Source: Fimbriimonadales bacterium (GTDB lineage: Bacteria; Armatimonadota; Fimbriimonadia; Fimbriimonadales; Fimbriimonadaceae). From it: a stretch of 12,912 nt of DNA. The stretch spans positions 1 to 12,912 of the forward strand of contig JAPLCS010000158.1 of NCBI GenBank assembly GCA_026392145.1, in the 5' to 3' direction. Below are positions 1 to 6,576 of the stretch, in pieces. A model generated the notes under the pieces. It ran no database searches. It saw only the letters and a list, made by a program, of their open reading frames with translations, and was not told where the DNA came from. The position numbers were made by a program, and so were the translations under genes. Numbering within the stretch: position 1 is the stretch's first letter; each line of letters begins with the position of its first letter.

Positions 1-761
1 CTTGGCGGTTGTTGTACCACAGCGATTGATTTTGGGTAAACGCTTAGGTCTAATTCGTCCAGAGCGGTGTCAATGGATTGCAGAGTGACTTTGGCCTCTG
101 CCAATGCTGACATGAAGTCATGAGAGTTTAAGGAAGGATTTTTGCCAATGAGTCTGTAGCTATGCATCTTGACTCTGAGGACATCTAGGGTATGGATGAA
201 GACAGTCGCTTGGGCTTCTGTGCGTTGGATGCCTGCCACCAGTTCGTTGTAGCTGTTCCGATAATCACCACGGCTTTTTTCTGCCAGTTGGTAGAGGGCT
301 TGAGTTTGGGGATCGGTCGGAGGGAACATGGGGGCTCCAGGTTGGAATCTATTTTTCCCTTCGCTTGCGTCAATGTCAACGAGTAGTAGGTCGGCTCTTC
401 TGAGCGCGTTGTAGAGTGTCACCGAGATTTCCTCAATTCGACTTGGGAGCCCTTCCATGTCAACGATGCCTGCTTTTTGGAGTTTTGAAATGCCGTCGCG
501 AAAGTCGTAGTATCTATCTCGGCAGCCATTCCACAGTTCGGCGAATCGCTTGGTTTTGAATCTTTTTCTTCTGGCGGCTGCTTCTGAGAATCCGAGGTGA
601 GCGGCAAGTGATACGAGCAGGGAGCCGAGGAAGGGGAACGATATGGACCAGATACCGAGCGTGATGCAGAGGTAGAGAACGTGAAGAATGATCCGCCTTG
701 GTTGGAGGAATTCACGCCAAAAAATTCGCTGGTCCTCTCTTTTAATCTCCTCTTGTAGCAT
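1..761 (-). CDS. Unidentified membrane-anchored protein, C-terminus cut by window edge
   Basis: An open minus-strand frame of 253 complete codons reads without a stop from ATG at 761 to the left edge, so the C-terminus is missing. A TGA lies in frame two codons upstream of this ATG, so no earlier start is possible. Residues about 24-57 are strongly hydrophobic, flanked by basic residues (PRR before, RRKRFKTKR at 64-72), and could form one long or two short membrane helices. The rest is a predicted soluble, mostly helical region (about 75-253) with repeated charged/leucine patterns and a proline-rich break near 141-151 (PGAPMFPPTDP). No catalytic motif is seen and I do not recognise the family. 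It starts 39 bp after the gatA stop on the same strand, so it is probably a third gene of the gatCA transcript. No Shine-Dalgarno sequence is visible. Confidence 0.8.
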   Translation of the reverse strand, partial: MLQEEIKREDQRIFWREFLQPRRIILHVLYLCITLGIWSISFPFLGSLLVSLAAHLGFSEAAARRKRFKTKRFAELWNGCRDRYYDFRDGISKLQKAGIVDMEGLPSRIEEISVTLYNALRRADLLLVDIDASEGKNRFQPGAPMFPPTDPQTQALYQLAEKSRGDYRNSYNELVAGIQRTEAQATVFIHTLDVLRVKMHSYRLIGKNPSLNSHDFMSALAEAKVTLQSIDTALDELDLSVYPKSIAVVQQPP

Positions 762-800
762 GTTCAGTCCGGGTTTGCTGAATGGGAAAGGGTGCTGTTT

Positions 801-2252
801 TTAGGCAATATTCGGGCGTTTAGGCTCAACTTGGAATAGTGACTCAACGGCGAAACTGGCGGCGAGCAATTCCTCATCTCTCATGGGGCCGGCCATGAGG
901 TGAATGCCGACAGGGAGATTATTGGCAAACCCAATTGGCACTGAGATGGCTGGCATTCCACCCATGTTGGCGGGAATGGTGCAGTAGTCGAGCAACTTCA
1001 TTGCCATTGGGTCTTGGCTTAGCTCACCAAGCTGGAATGCGGTTACAGGTGCGGTCGGAGATACCACGAAGTCATAGTCTGCGAAGGCATCGAGGAATTG
1101 TTGGGTCATCTGGGCTCGAACTTGTTGAGCTTTGATGTAGAAGGCATCGTAGTAACCAGCACTGAGCGCGTATGTGCCAATCATAATTCGGGATTTGACT
1201 TCGTGACCGAACCCTAGCGCGCGAGATTTCGCCACGACGTCAATGTGTCCTTGGCCTTCGGAGCGGAATCCATACCGAACACCGTCGAATCTTCCGAGGT
1301 TTGAACTTGCTTCTGCCGGTGCGATGATGTAGTAGGTTGTTACTCCCAGCGGAATCGTTGGGATGCTGATTTCGTCCACGGTTGCTCCCTCTTTTCGAAG
1401 GGCATCCAGTGCGGCTTCAGTTGCTTTTCGGACTTCTGGGTCGGTGCCTTCGCCGAACATTTCCTTTGGAAATGCGAGTTTGAGTCCTTTAAGTGTCCCA
1501 CTTTTGAGCTTTTCGGTTGAAATGGCGGGTGCCTTGATGCTGGTCGCATCGAGGTCGCAATGTCCTGAGGTTACTGAGGCGAGCAGGGCGGCGTCTTCTA
1601 CGGTTTTCGCGAGGGGGCCGATTTGATCGAGACTTGAGGCGAATGCCACGAGACCGTATCGTGATGACCTGCCGTAGGTGGGTTTGAATCCAACTAGACC
1701 ACAAAATGATGCGGGAAGGCGGATGGATCCTCCGGTGTCTGAGCCTAGAGCTAGGGGCGCAAGTTCGGCTGCGACGGCGGCGGCAGAACCTCCGGATGAG
1801 CCTCCTGGGGTTCGGGTAAGGTCCCACGGATTGTGGCTTAGTTTATAAGCCGAGGTTTCGGTGGATGACCCCATAGCAAACTCATCGAGGTTGGTTTTGC
1901 CAAGGATGACGGCTCCCGCTTCTTTGAGTTGACGAACTACTGTTGCATCGTACGGTGGAATGTAGCCTTTGAGTATTTTTGAAGCGCAAGTCGTTTCGAT
2001 TCCGAGCGTGGAAATGTTATCCTTTACCGCGATGGGAACCCCGGTCAGTGGTCCTGCGGTGCCTGCGTCAATACTTGCTTGAGCTGCTTCTGCTTCCGCT
2101 AATGCCTTTTCGCGATCTACCGCCAGGAATGCCCCGTAGAGTGAATCTTGGGATTCAATTCGGTTGAGGAACTCGGTGGTCACTTCAACTGCTGAGACCT
2201 GTTTGGACTTGAGTTGTTGGCTGATTTCGGCGGCTGAGAGTCTGGTGATCAT
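801..2252 (-). CDS. gatA: Glutamyl-tRNA(Gln)/aspartyl-tRNA(Asn) amidotransferase subunit A
   Basis: GatA is the glutaminase subunit of the GatCAB amidotransferase. It releases ammonia from glutamine, and GatB uses it to convert Glu-tRNA(Gln) (or Asp-tRNA(Asn)) to the amide form. The 483-residue protein has the normal family length and a complete amidase signature. The Ser-cisSer-Lys triad is recognisable: Lys77 in VKDN, Ser152 in the glycine/serine-rich TPGGSSGGS segment, and Ser176 in GSDTGGSIRLP. The motif GFKPTYGRSSRYG follows at about 188-200. The start is ATG at 2252, 8 bp after the gatC stop, so the two genes form one operon. No Shine-Dalgarno sequence lies in the short gap, so translational coupling to gatC is likely. 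gatB is not in the window. Cytoplasmic. Nothing suggests a defect. Confidence 0.98.
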   Translation of the reverse strand: MITRLSAAEISQQLKSKQVSAVEVTTEFLNRIESQDSLYGAFLAVDREKALAEAEAAQASIDAGTAGPLTGVPIAVKDNISTLGIETTCASKILKGYIPPYDATVVRQLKEAGAVILGKTNLDEFAMGSSTETSAYKLSHNPWDLTRTPGGSSGGSAAAVAAELAPLALGSDTGGSIRLPASFCGLVGFKPTYGRSSRYGLVAFASSLDQIGPLAKTVEDAALLASVTSGHCDLDATSIKAPAISTEKLKSGTLKGLKLAFPKEMFGEGTDPEVRKATEAALDALRKEGATVDEISIPTIPLGVTTYYIIAPAEASSNLGRFDGVRYGFRSEGQGHIDVVAKSRALGFGHEVKSRIMIGTYALSAGYYDAFYIKAQQVRAQMTQQFLDAFADYDFVVSPTAPVTAFQLGELSQDPMAMKLLDYCTIPANMGGMPAISVPIGFANNLPVGIHLMAGPMRDEELLAASFAVESLFQVEPKRPNIA

Positions 2253-2260
2253 GAGTTGGA

Positions 2261-2551
2261 TTAGTCTTCGATGATCATTGGCACTAAGAACAGGCCGGCT
2301 TTACTGACGGGCGCGTTCTTGATGGCTACGTCTCGCTTGAATGATGGACGAACTTCATCTTCTGCCCACACGTTGGTCATTGATGCCGCATGCATTTTTG
2401 CAGGTTGTCCTTGAAAATCAAAACTTTGGATGTCTGCGAAGTGCCCGAGCAGGGCATTGAGTTCGGATTGAAGAGACATCACTTCGGTCTCGTCTAAGTC
2501 CAGACGTGCTAGTTTGGCAACGTGGCGGACTTCATCAAGAGAAATTGACAT
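2261..2551 (-). CDS. gatC: Glutamyl-tRNA(Gln)/aspartyl-tRNA(Asn) amidotransferase subunit C
   Basis: GatC is the small belt-like subunit that wraps GatA and stabilises the GatCAB complex; it has no catalytic site. The 96-residue protein is the usual length and begins with the typical N-terminal helix pattern (VRHVAKLARLDLDETEV, residues 8-24). A central LNALLGHFADI helix and a C-terminal segment with DEVRPSF and AGLFLVPMII complete the family pattern. It is the first gene of the gatC-gatA-membrane protein operon and diverges from the DUF255-like gene across a 141-bp spacer. A -10-like TATGCT (plus positions 2566-2571) lies 14 nt upstream of the ATG, with no convincing -35 and no Shine-Dalgarno sequence. 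Confidence 0.96.
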   Translation of the reverse strand: MSISLDEVRHVAKLARLDLDETEVMSLQSELNALLGHFADIQSFDFQGQPAKMHAASMTNVWAEDEVRPSFKRDVAIKNAPVSKAGLFLVPMIIED

Positions 2552-2677
2552 TGAACCATCAGTTTAGCATAAGCAGGTCAGTTTAGAAAAACGCGGTTGA
2601 GTACGGATTCAGTCGGCTGGATGTAGGTTCATAATGAAAGAAGGTTTGGTTTCAGACCTTGCTCGGGATGGTTGCTT

Positions 2678-2683
2678 GAGGAG
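2678..2683 (+). promoter_or_regulatory. Shine-Dalgarno GAGGAG deciding the start of the DUF255-like gene
   Basis: GAGGAG lies 9 nt upstream of ATG 2693. This makes the ATG the better start than an in-frame TTG at 2672, which would place this motif inside the coding sequence. It is the only clear Shine-Dalgarno sequence found ahead of a gene in this window. A -10-like CATAAT at 2630-2635 could be part of the promoter, but no good -35 was found. Confidence 0.7.
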
Positions 2684-2692
2684 TTACTTGGT

Positions 2693-4702
2693 ATGAAGAA
2701 CCCAACGTTTTCGGTAACCGCACTTACTATTGCGGGACTGACGGTGGTGGCGATTGCCAAGGTGCTTTTGGCGCCCTCATTGCCTGCTTCTCAGGTAGAC
2801 AACTATATTACGGTTGCGAATCCACAGCGGCTTGCGGCTCCGCTCATTGAGATGGGGTGGGAAGAGAATTTTCGAGATGGAATGACGCTGGCACAGAGCA
2901 AGGACTACGGGGTGCTTCTCTTTTTAGTTGACCCCACTAGCGTTGAGGCGAGGAATCTTGAGATGAACTTGTTCCGTGAACCGGAACTGGTTAGATTAGT
3001 TAAGCGAAACTTTATTCCGGTTCGGATTAATATTGGTTCTAATAGTGATCTGGCATCGATGATTTATCCGCTGTCGAAGGTGAATCAGTATGCGTTGCCT
3101 GGTGCGAGTGTCACCACGATGCTGCCGACGGGGGAGGTGCTGAGCCATTTGCAGATTACGGCTGCAAAACCGCAATTAACGTATCAGGACATGCGGGCAT
3201 TTTTGCTTTCATCAAAGCATGCTTTCGAAGAGACGGTGAAAGTGAATTCGAGCGTGAGTGCGGTGGAGCAGGCGCAGAGGAATGACCATTACGAGTTGTT
3301 GTTACCGCCGGAAGTTAAGGACTTTGGATTTGACAAGTTTGTGTCGCGGCTTCGGGTTTCTAGTGAACGGCCGCTGGGTGGGTTTCAGCAGGGGGCTTTG
3401 ATTGAGATTCGACCTTCGGTGTTGAGGCTGTTGGGGAAGCGAGGCGAAGCCAGGGAGTTAGAGCAGTTGGTTGGAGGGGTCAAGGCTCTAGGATTGTTTG
3501 ACCTGCTGGACGGTGGTTTCTTTAGGAAGATTACTGGTGAGGGGAGGTTGGATACCAGTAAGGATTTCATCCAGATTGCATTTGCTGCCGAGGTGTTTGC
3601 CCAACTTGCGTTTCAGGATAAGGGGCGCGAATATGCGGTTTGGGCAGAGGAGTGTGCTCGGTGCTTAGTGGAGAAGACGGTGATTGCTCGGGCGGCGGAA
3701 AGTGACCAGGCGGCAGATGGAAGGAGCTGGCGTTACAGCATGACGAATAGGAAGTTGAGTCAGTACTTGTCGGATTCGGAGCAGGCCTGGCTTAAAGCTC
3801 ATATGCTGGGGGAGGATATTTTTCATCAGGAGATTTTGCGAGCCGAGAAACCGTTGGACTTGATGGATCCGACGTGGCTTTCGATTCGGAGAAAACTTCA
3901 GAATCAGTTACCTGCGATTGCAGTGAACCGGATTCGGGTGACGCCTGAAGTGACTGGATACAAGGCGGCGAGGCTTTTTAGGACTGGCAAACTGTTGGCG
4001 AACCGAGATGTGTTGGACCATGCGCAGAGGATTTCGGAGCGGGTTTATTTACCGATTGAGAACAGGACTTATCGTACGGGGCGGTCGCTGGGCGAGTTGT
4101 TGGGCATGGTTGATTGCGGATTGGCTGATTTTTTGGCGACTCGGGATGAGAAGGGGTTGGACGCTGCGTTTTTAGCCTTTGAGCAGGCGATGAAGGAATT
4201 CCGAATGAAGGGGGTCCCTTATCCAGTTTTGAACACGAAGAGTGGGCCGCTTAACTTGCAAGTGCCGGAGCTTTGCGACAACGGCAGGGAGTCCTTGATG
4301 GCGATGTATTTGAGGATGGTGCCGATTTTGGCGGCGCTTCACCCTAAGTCAGCCAAGGCGACGCAATGGATTGAGGAGTATCGAGAGGCGCGTGACCAAT
4401 TGATTCCGAAGGTGTGTGGTGGTGGATCGCAGGTTGCGGGGATGATGGATGCGGTGGCTTTGGCGCCGAAGGTGGTGTTTGCTTCGAATTCGGTTTCGGA
4501 TGAGGAGTTGATTGGATTGATTCGGAAGCTGCCGATGGAGACGGTTTGTCGGTTACCGAAACGGCTTGAACCTTCTTGGACTCGGAAGTTGAGTCGGGAC
4601 GCGGGGCGGTATTGGATTTGGACTCCGAACAAGGTTTTGGACGTTGCTACGCCAGAGCTGGTGGTTGGAACGGTCGAAAAGATGAACCGAAATCGGGCAT
4701 AA
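2693..4702 (+). CDS. Divergent YyaL/DUF255-like protein: thioredoxin-fold domain lacking CxxC plus helical six-hairpin-type domain
   Basis: The protein has 669 residues, close to the usual DUF255/YyaL (SPATA20-like) length. Residues 7-31 are a hydrophobic N-terminal anchor or signal segment. Residues about 65-175 resemble the thioredoxin-like DUF255 domain: a strand (VLLFLVD, 74-80), the segment FREPELVRLVKRNFIPVRIN (94-113), and a TMLPTGEVL strand-turn (142-150). In typical family members the first strand is followed by a CHWCH-type motif; here that place reads TSVEAR (82-87), with no cysteine. Residues 268-280 (LFDLLDGGFFRK) match the family's GGF-aromatic-R segment at the start of the alpha/alpha six-hairpin region, but the following conserved acid/histidine pattern is also degraded. 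ATG 2693 is chosen because GAGGAG precedes it by 9 nt. The function is unknown; loss of the redox cysteines argues against thiol chemistry. tRNA-Ser begins 8 nt after its stop. Confidence 0.72.
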   Translation: MKNPTFSVTALTIAGLTVVAIAKVLLAPSLPASQVDNYITVANPQRLAAPLIEMGWEENFRDGMTLAQSKDYGVLLFLVDPTSVEARNLEMNLFREPELVRLVKRNFIPVRINIGSNSDLASMIYPLSKVNQYALPGASVTTMLPTGEVLSHLQITAAKPQLTYQDMRAFLLSSKHAFEETVKVNSSVSAVEQAQRNDHYELLLPPEVKDFGFDKFVSRLRVSSERPLGGFQQGALIEIRPSVLRLLGKRGEARELEQLVGGVKALGLFDLLDGGFFRKITGEGRLDTSKDFIQIAFAAEVFAQLAFQDKGREYAVWAEECARCLVEKTVIARAAESDQAADGRSWRYSMTNRKLSQYLSDSEQAWLKAHMLGEDIFHQEILRAEKPLDLMDPTWLSIRRKLQNQLPAIAVNRIRVTPEVTGYKAARLFRTGKLLANRDVLDHAQRISERVYLPIENRTYRTGRSLGELLGMVDCGLADFLATRDEKGLDAAFLAFEQAMKEFRMKGVPYPVLNTKSGPLNLQVPELCDNGRESLMAMYLRMVPILAALHPKSAKATQWIEEYREARDQLIPKVCGGGSQVAGMMDAVALAPKVVFASNSVSDEELIGLIRKLPMETVCRLPKRLEPSWTRKLSRDAGRYWIWTPNKVLDVATPELVVGTVEKMNRNRA

Positions 4703-4703
4703 T
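4674..4703 (+). promoter_or_regulatory. Candidate promoter of tRNA-Ser, overlapping the upstream stop codon
   Basis: TCGAAA (4674-4679) and CATAAT (4698-4703) are separated by 18 bp. The -10 overlaps the stop codon of the preceding gene and ends 7 nt before the first base of the mature tRNA. Transcription could therefore begin almost at the mature 5' end. The -35 matches the consensus at four of six positions. Cotranscription with the upstream gene is the alternative. Confidence 0.4.
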
Positions 4704-4710
4704 CTAAGGT

Positions 4711-4798
4711 GGACAGGTCGCATAGTGGTCTAGTGCACCGCACTCGAAATGCGGAGTAGGGCAACTTACCGTGGGTTCGAATCCCACCCTGTCCGCCA
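4711..4798 (+). tRNA. tRNA-Ser (anticodon CGA)
   Basis: An 88-nt class II tRNA. The acceptor stem GGACAGG (4711-4717) pairs with CCTGTCC (4788-4794), followed by discriminator G and an encoded CCA (4796-4798). The anticodon arm CCGCA/TGCGG (4738-4742, 4750-4754) encloses a 7-nt loop with CGA at 4745-4747. A long variable arm (a GTAG...CTTAC hairpin) and the T arm GTGGG/TTCGAAT/CCCAC follow. The long variable arm and discriminator G support serine; CGA decodes UCG. Confidence 0.96.
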
Positions 4799-4875
4799 CT
4801 TTCTTTTTCCCTTTTCGGACTCCCTTCAACCTTCTTTAGTTTTGGGATGTGTTGCCGAGTTCAATCTTATTCATG

Positions 4876-5904
4876 TTAATGTGGTGCTTTGGGATCGGCG
4901 TAGTTTTGGTTGGTGAAGTGGGAGAAGTCGAGCCCTTCTTCTCTTGTGAATCTTTCCATGAGGAGTGAGACTGCGGCTTTGGGGGCGATATGTTCTCTGA
5001 GCACGGAGTCGATGGTTTCGAACACAGGAATTTGGATTCCGTGGTGTCTGGCAAGGTGGACGGCGGCTGCGGCGGTTCCGGCCCCTTCGGCGACTTGACC
5101 CAGGGTCTGGAGGGCCTCGGAGAGGTGGTGTCCTTGGCCGAGGGCGTAGCCGAGGCGGTAGTTTCGGCTGAGTTTGCTGCCGGCGGTGGCGATGAGGTCG
5201 CCGACGCCTGCGATTCCGATGAAGGTTTCGAGCCTGCCACCATTGGCAAGACCGTAGGTGATCATTTCTTTGAGACCGCGCGCCATGAGGGCCCCTTTGG
5301 TGTTGTCACCGAATCCGAGGCCGTCGGAGAGTCCGCCGCCGATAGCGAGAACGTTTTTGAGGGCGCCAGCGATCTCAACTCCGATGATGTCGTCGGAGGC
5401 GTACACCCGATAGGTTGGGCACATGAAGGCGCTGCGGACTCGGTCGGCTCCTACTGGGTCGGTGCAGGCGGCGACGGCGGCGGTTGGGACTCCGCGTGCA
5501 ATTTCGACTGCGAGGTTGGGTCCGCTGAGGACGGCGACTTTGGAGTTAGGGAAGAACTCTTGGACCACTTCGGTCATGAGTTTTCCGGTTGAGGTTTCCA
5601 GACCTTTGGTGGCGAGCACGATGAGCGGGTGGTCGCCTTTGAGTTGGGAGAGGACTGGGCGGACGGCGGTGGAGGGGACGGCGATGACCGTCATGGGGGC
5701 GCCTTCGAGTGAGTCGATATCGGCGATGGAGACTTCTTTTGGCAGGACGAACCCGGGGAGGTATTTGAGGTTTTCACGGGCGTGGCGCATGACGGAAACC
5801 TCTTCGTGGTTTCTGGCAAAGAGGGTGACTTCGAGCCCGTTTCTCCCAAGGAGAATTGACAGGGCGGTTCCCCAACTTCCGGCACCTAGTACTGCAACAT
5901 CCAT
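4876..5904 (-). CDS. gpsA: NAD(P)-dependent glycerol-3-phosphate dehydrogenase
   Basis: GpsA reduces dihydroxyacetone phosphate to sn-glycerol-3-phosphate, the backbone precursor of phospholipids, in the cytoplasm. The 342-residue protein has the usual length. The N-terminal Rossmann motif GAGSWG is at 7-12. It is followed by the conserved TKG (99-101), SGPNLA (127-132), the catalytic-lysine segment EIAGALKN (177-184, Lys183) and GDNTKGAL (199-206). The IAGVGDLIAT segment marks the C-terminal helical substrate-binding domain. The gene lies 50 bp downstream of crcB on the same strand and is probably cotranscribed with it. An A/T-rich -10-like AATAAT (plus 5915-5920) lies 10 nt upstream of the ATG, and no Shine-Dalgarno sequence is visible. 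No clear terminator hairpin follows in the 77 bp before the convergent tRNA-Ser. Confidence 0.98.
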   Translation of the reverse strand: MDVAVLGAGSWGTALSILLGRNGLEVTLFARNHEEVSVMRHARENLKYLPGFVLPKEVSIADIDSLEGAPMTVIAVPSTAVRPVLSQLKGDHPLIVLATKGLETSTGKLMTEVVQEFFPNSKVAVLSGPNLAVEIARGVPTAAVAACTDPVGADRVRSAFMCPTYRVYASDDIIGVEIAGALKNVLAIGGGLSDGLGFGDNTKGALMARGLKEMITYGLANGGRLETFIGIAGVGDLIATAGSKLSRNYRLGYALGQGHHLSEALQTLGQVAEGAGTAAAAVHLARHHGIQIPVFETIDSVLREHIAPKAAVSLLMERFTREEGLDFSHFTNQNYADPKAPH

Positions 5905-5954
5905 GGTTACTGTTATTATTCCAGACTTGGGTGGAAACCTGATGTTTTAGGGCT

Positions 5955-6326
5955 TTAGTGGTTGGTCTGGAAGAAGCGTTCGGCGAGGGCGAGCCCGATT
6001 CCGCAGAGGATGACGGAACCGACGGTTTGGACGAGCAGGTTGGTGAGCATGGGTGCCCATTCGCCTTTCTTAAGTTGTTGGATGAGGTCGAGCGAGAAGG
6101 TGGAGAAGGTGGTGAAGCCGCCGAGGAGACCGACGCCGAGGAGGAGTCTGAGGGGGTGGTCTTTTGCCCAGATACCGGCGATGACCCCGAGGGCGAGGCT
6201 GCCCGAGAGATTGATGATCAGGGTGGCGAGGGGGAATTTGGTGCTGTGGAGGGCGAGGTTGATGAGGTAGCGGAGTATGCCGCCGGTGCCTGCTCCTATG
6301 CCTACGAGCCCGATTTCTTTCCACAT
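5955..6326 (-). CDS. crcB: CrcB/Fluc-type fluoride ion channel
   Basis: A small four-helix membrane protein of the Fluc/CrcB family, which works as a dual-topology dimer that exports fluoride. The 123-residue length fits. Recognisable signatures are the N-terminal glycine-rich segment ending in LRY (Arg19-Tyr20), the pore asparagine in LIINLSGS (Asn39), and the glycine/phenylalanine/threonine-rich GGFTTFSTFSLD (69-80), which carries the family's phenylalanine box and central sodium-site region. Four hydrophobic segments are evident at about 5-25, 32-54, 60-82 and 94-115. Only one crcB copy is seen, as expected for a homodimer. The 97-bp gap to tRNA-Asn was read for the fluoride (crcB) riboswitch and no convincing match was found. 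A -10-like CATAAT (plus 6338-6343) lies 11 nt before the ATG. gpsA follows 50 bp downstream. Confidence 0.95.
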   Translation of the reverse strand: MWKEIGLVGIGAGTGGILRYLINLALHSTKFPLATLIINLSGSLALGVIAGIWAKDHPLRLLLGVGLLGGFTTFSTFSLDLIQQLKKGEWAPMLTNLLVQTVGSVILCGIGLALAERFFQTNH

Positions 6327-6372
6327 GTCTGACTTGAATTATGCTCGGTTTGAGAAAATCCTTCCCTCTAGT

Positions 6373-6402
6373 TTGAAAACCGTTCTGCCGATTAGGTATA
6401 AA
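6373..6402 (+). promoter_or_regulatory. Promoter of tRNA-Asn
   Basis: TTGAAA (6373-6378) and TATAAA (6397-6402) are separated by 18 bp, and the -10 ends 21 nt before the mature tRNA-Asn. Together with the downstream terminator this makes a self-contained tRNA transcription unit. It lies in the 97-bp gap between crcB (minus) and tRNA-Asn, so its DNA overlaps the crcB upstream region. Confidence 0.75.
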
Positions 6403-6423
6403 GTACAGACTGTTTCGACAGAT

Positions 6424-6499
<76 letters not shown>

Positions 6500-6510
6500 C
6501 GTTTTGAGAG

Positions 6511-6538
6511 AAATCCCGCCTTAGAGCGGGATTTTTTT
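6511..6538 (+). terminator. Intrinsic terminator after tRNA-Asn
   Basis: A perfect 9-bp stem, AAATCCCGC (6511-6519) with GCGGGATTT (6526-6534), has a 6-nt loop and overlaps a run of seven T (6532-6538). It begins 11 nt after the tRNA CCA end. Read on the minus strand, the same hairpin lies 38 nt after the stop of the ankyrin gene and could also terminate that transcript, although the T tract there is poorer. Confidence 0.93.
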
Positions 6539-6576
6539 ATGCGTGGTGGGCGGGAGCAGAAATTCAAATGGGCAGT

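Noticed and set aside
4990..5592. A 200-codon plus-strand open frame opposite gpsA
   Set aside because: It is exactly antisense to a strongly conserved gpsA. Its protein is a Gly/Val/Asp/Glu-rich composition typical of a shadow of G/C-biased codons, and it has no recognisable motif.
5958..6332. A 124-codon acidic plus-strand open frame opposite crcB
   Set aside because: It spans almost precisely the crcB gene on the other strand and is a low-complexity Glu/Gly/Asp-rich shadow; crcB has clear family motifs.
6327..6423. Fluoride (crcB) riboswitch upstream of crcB
   Set aside because: The sequence before crcB was read on the minus strand and no convincing match to the conserved riboswitch pseudoknot segments was found. 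The -10-like box 11 nt from the ATG also leaves no room for one.
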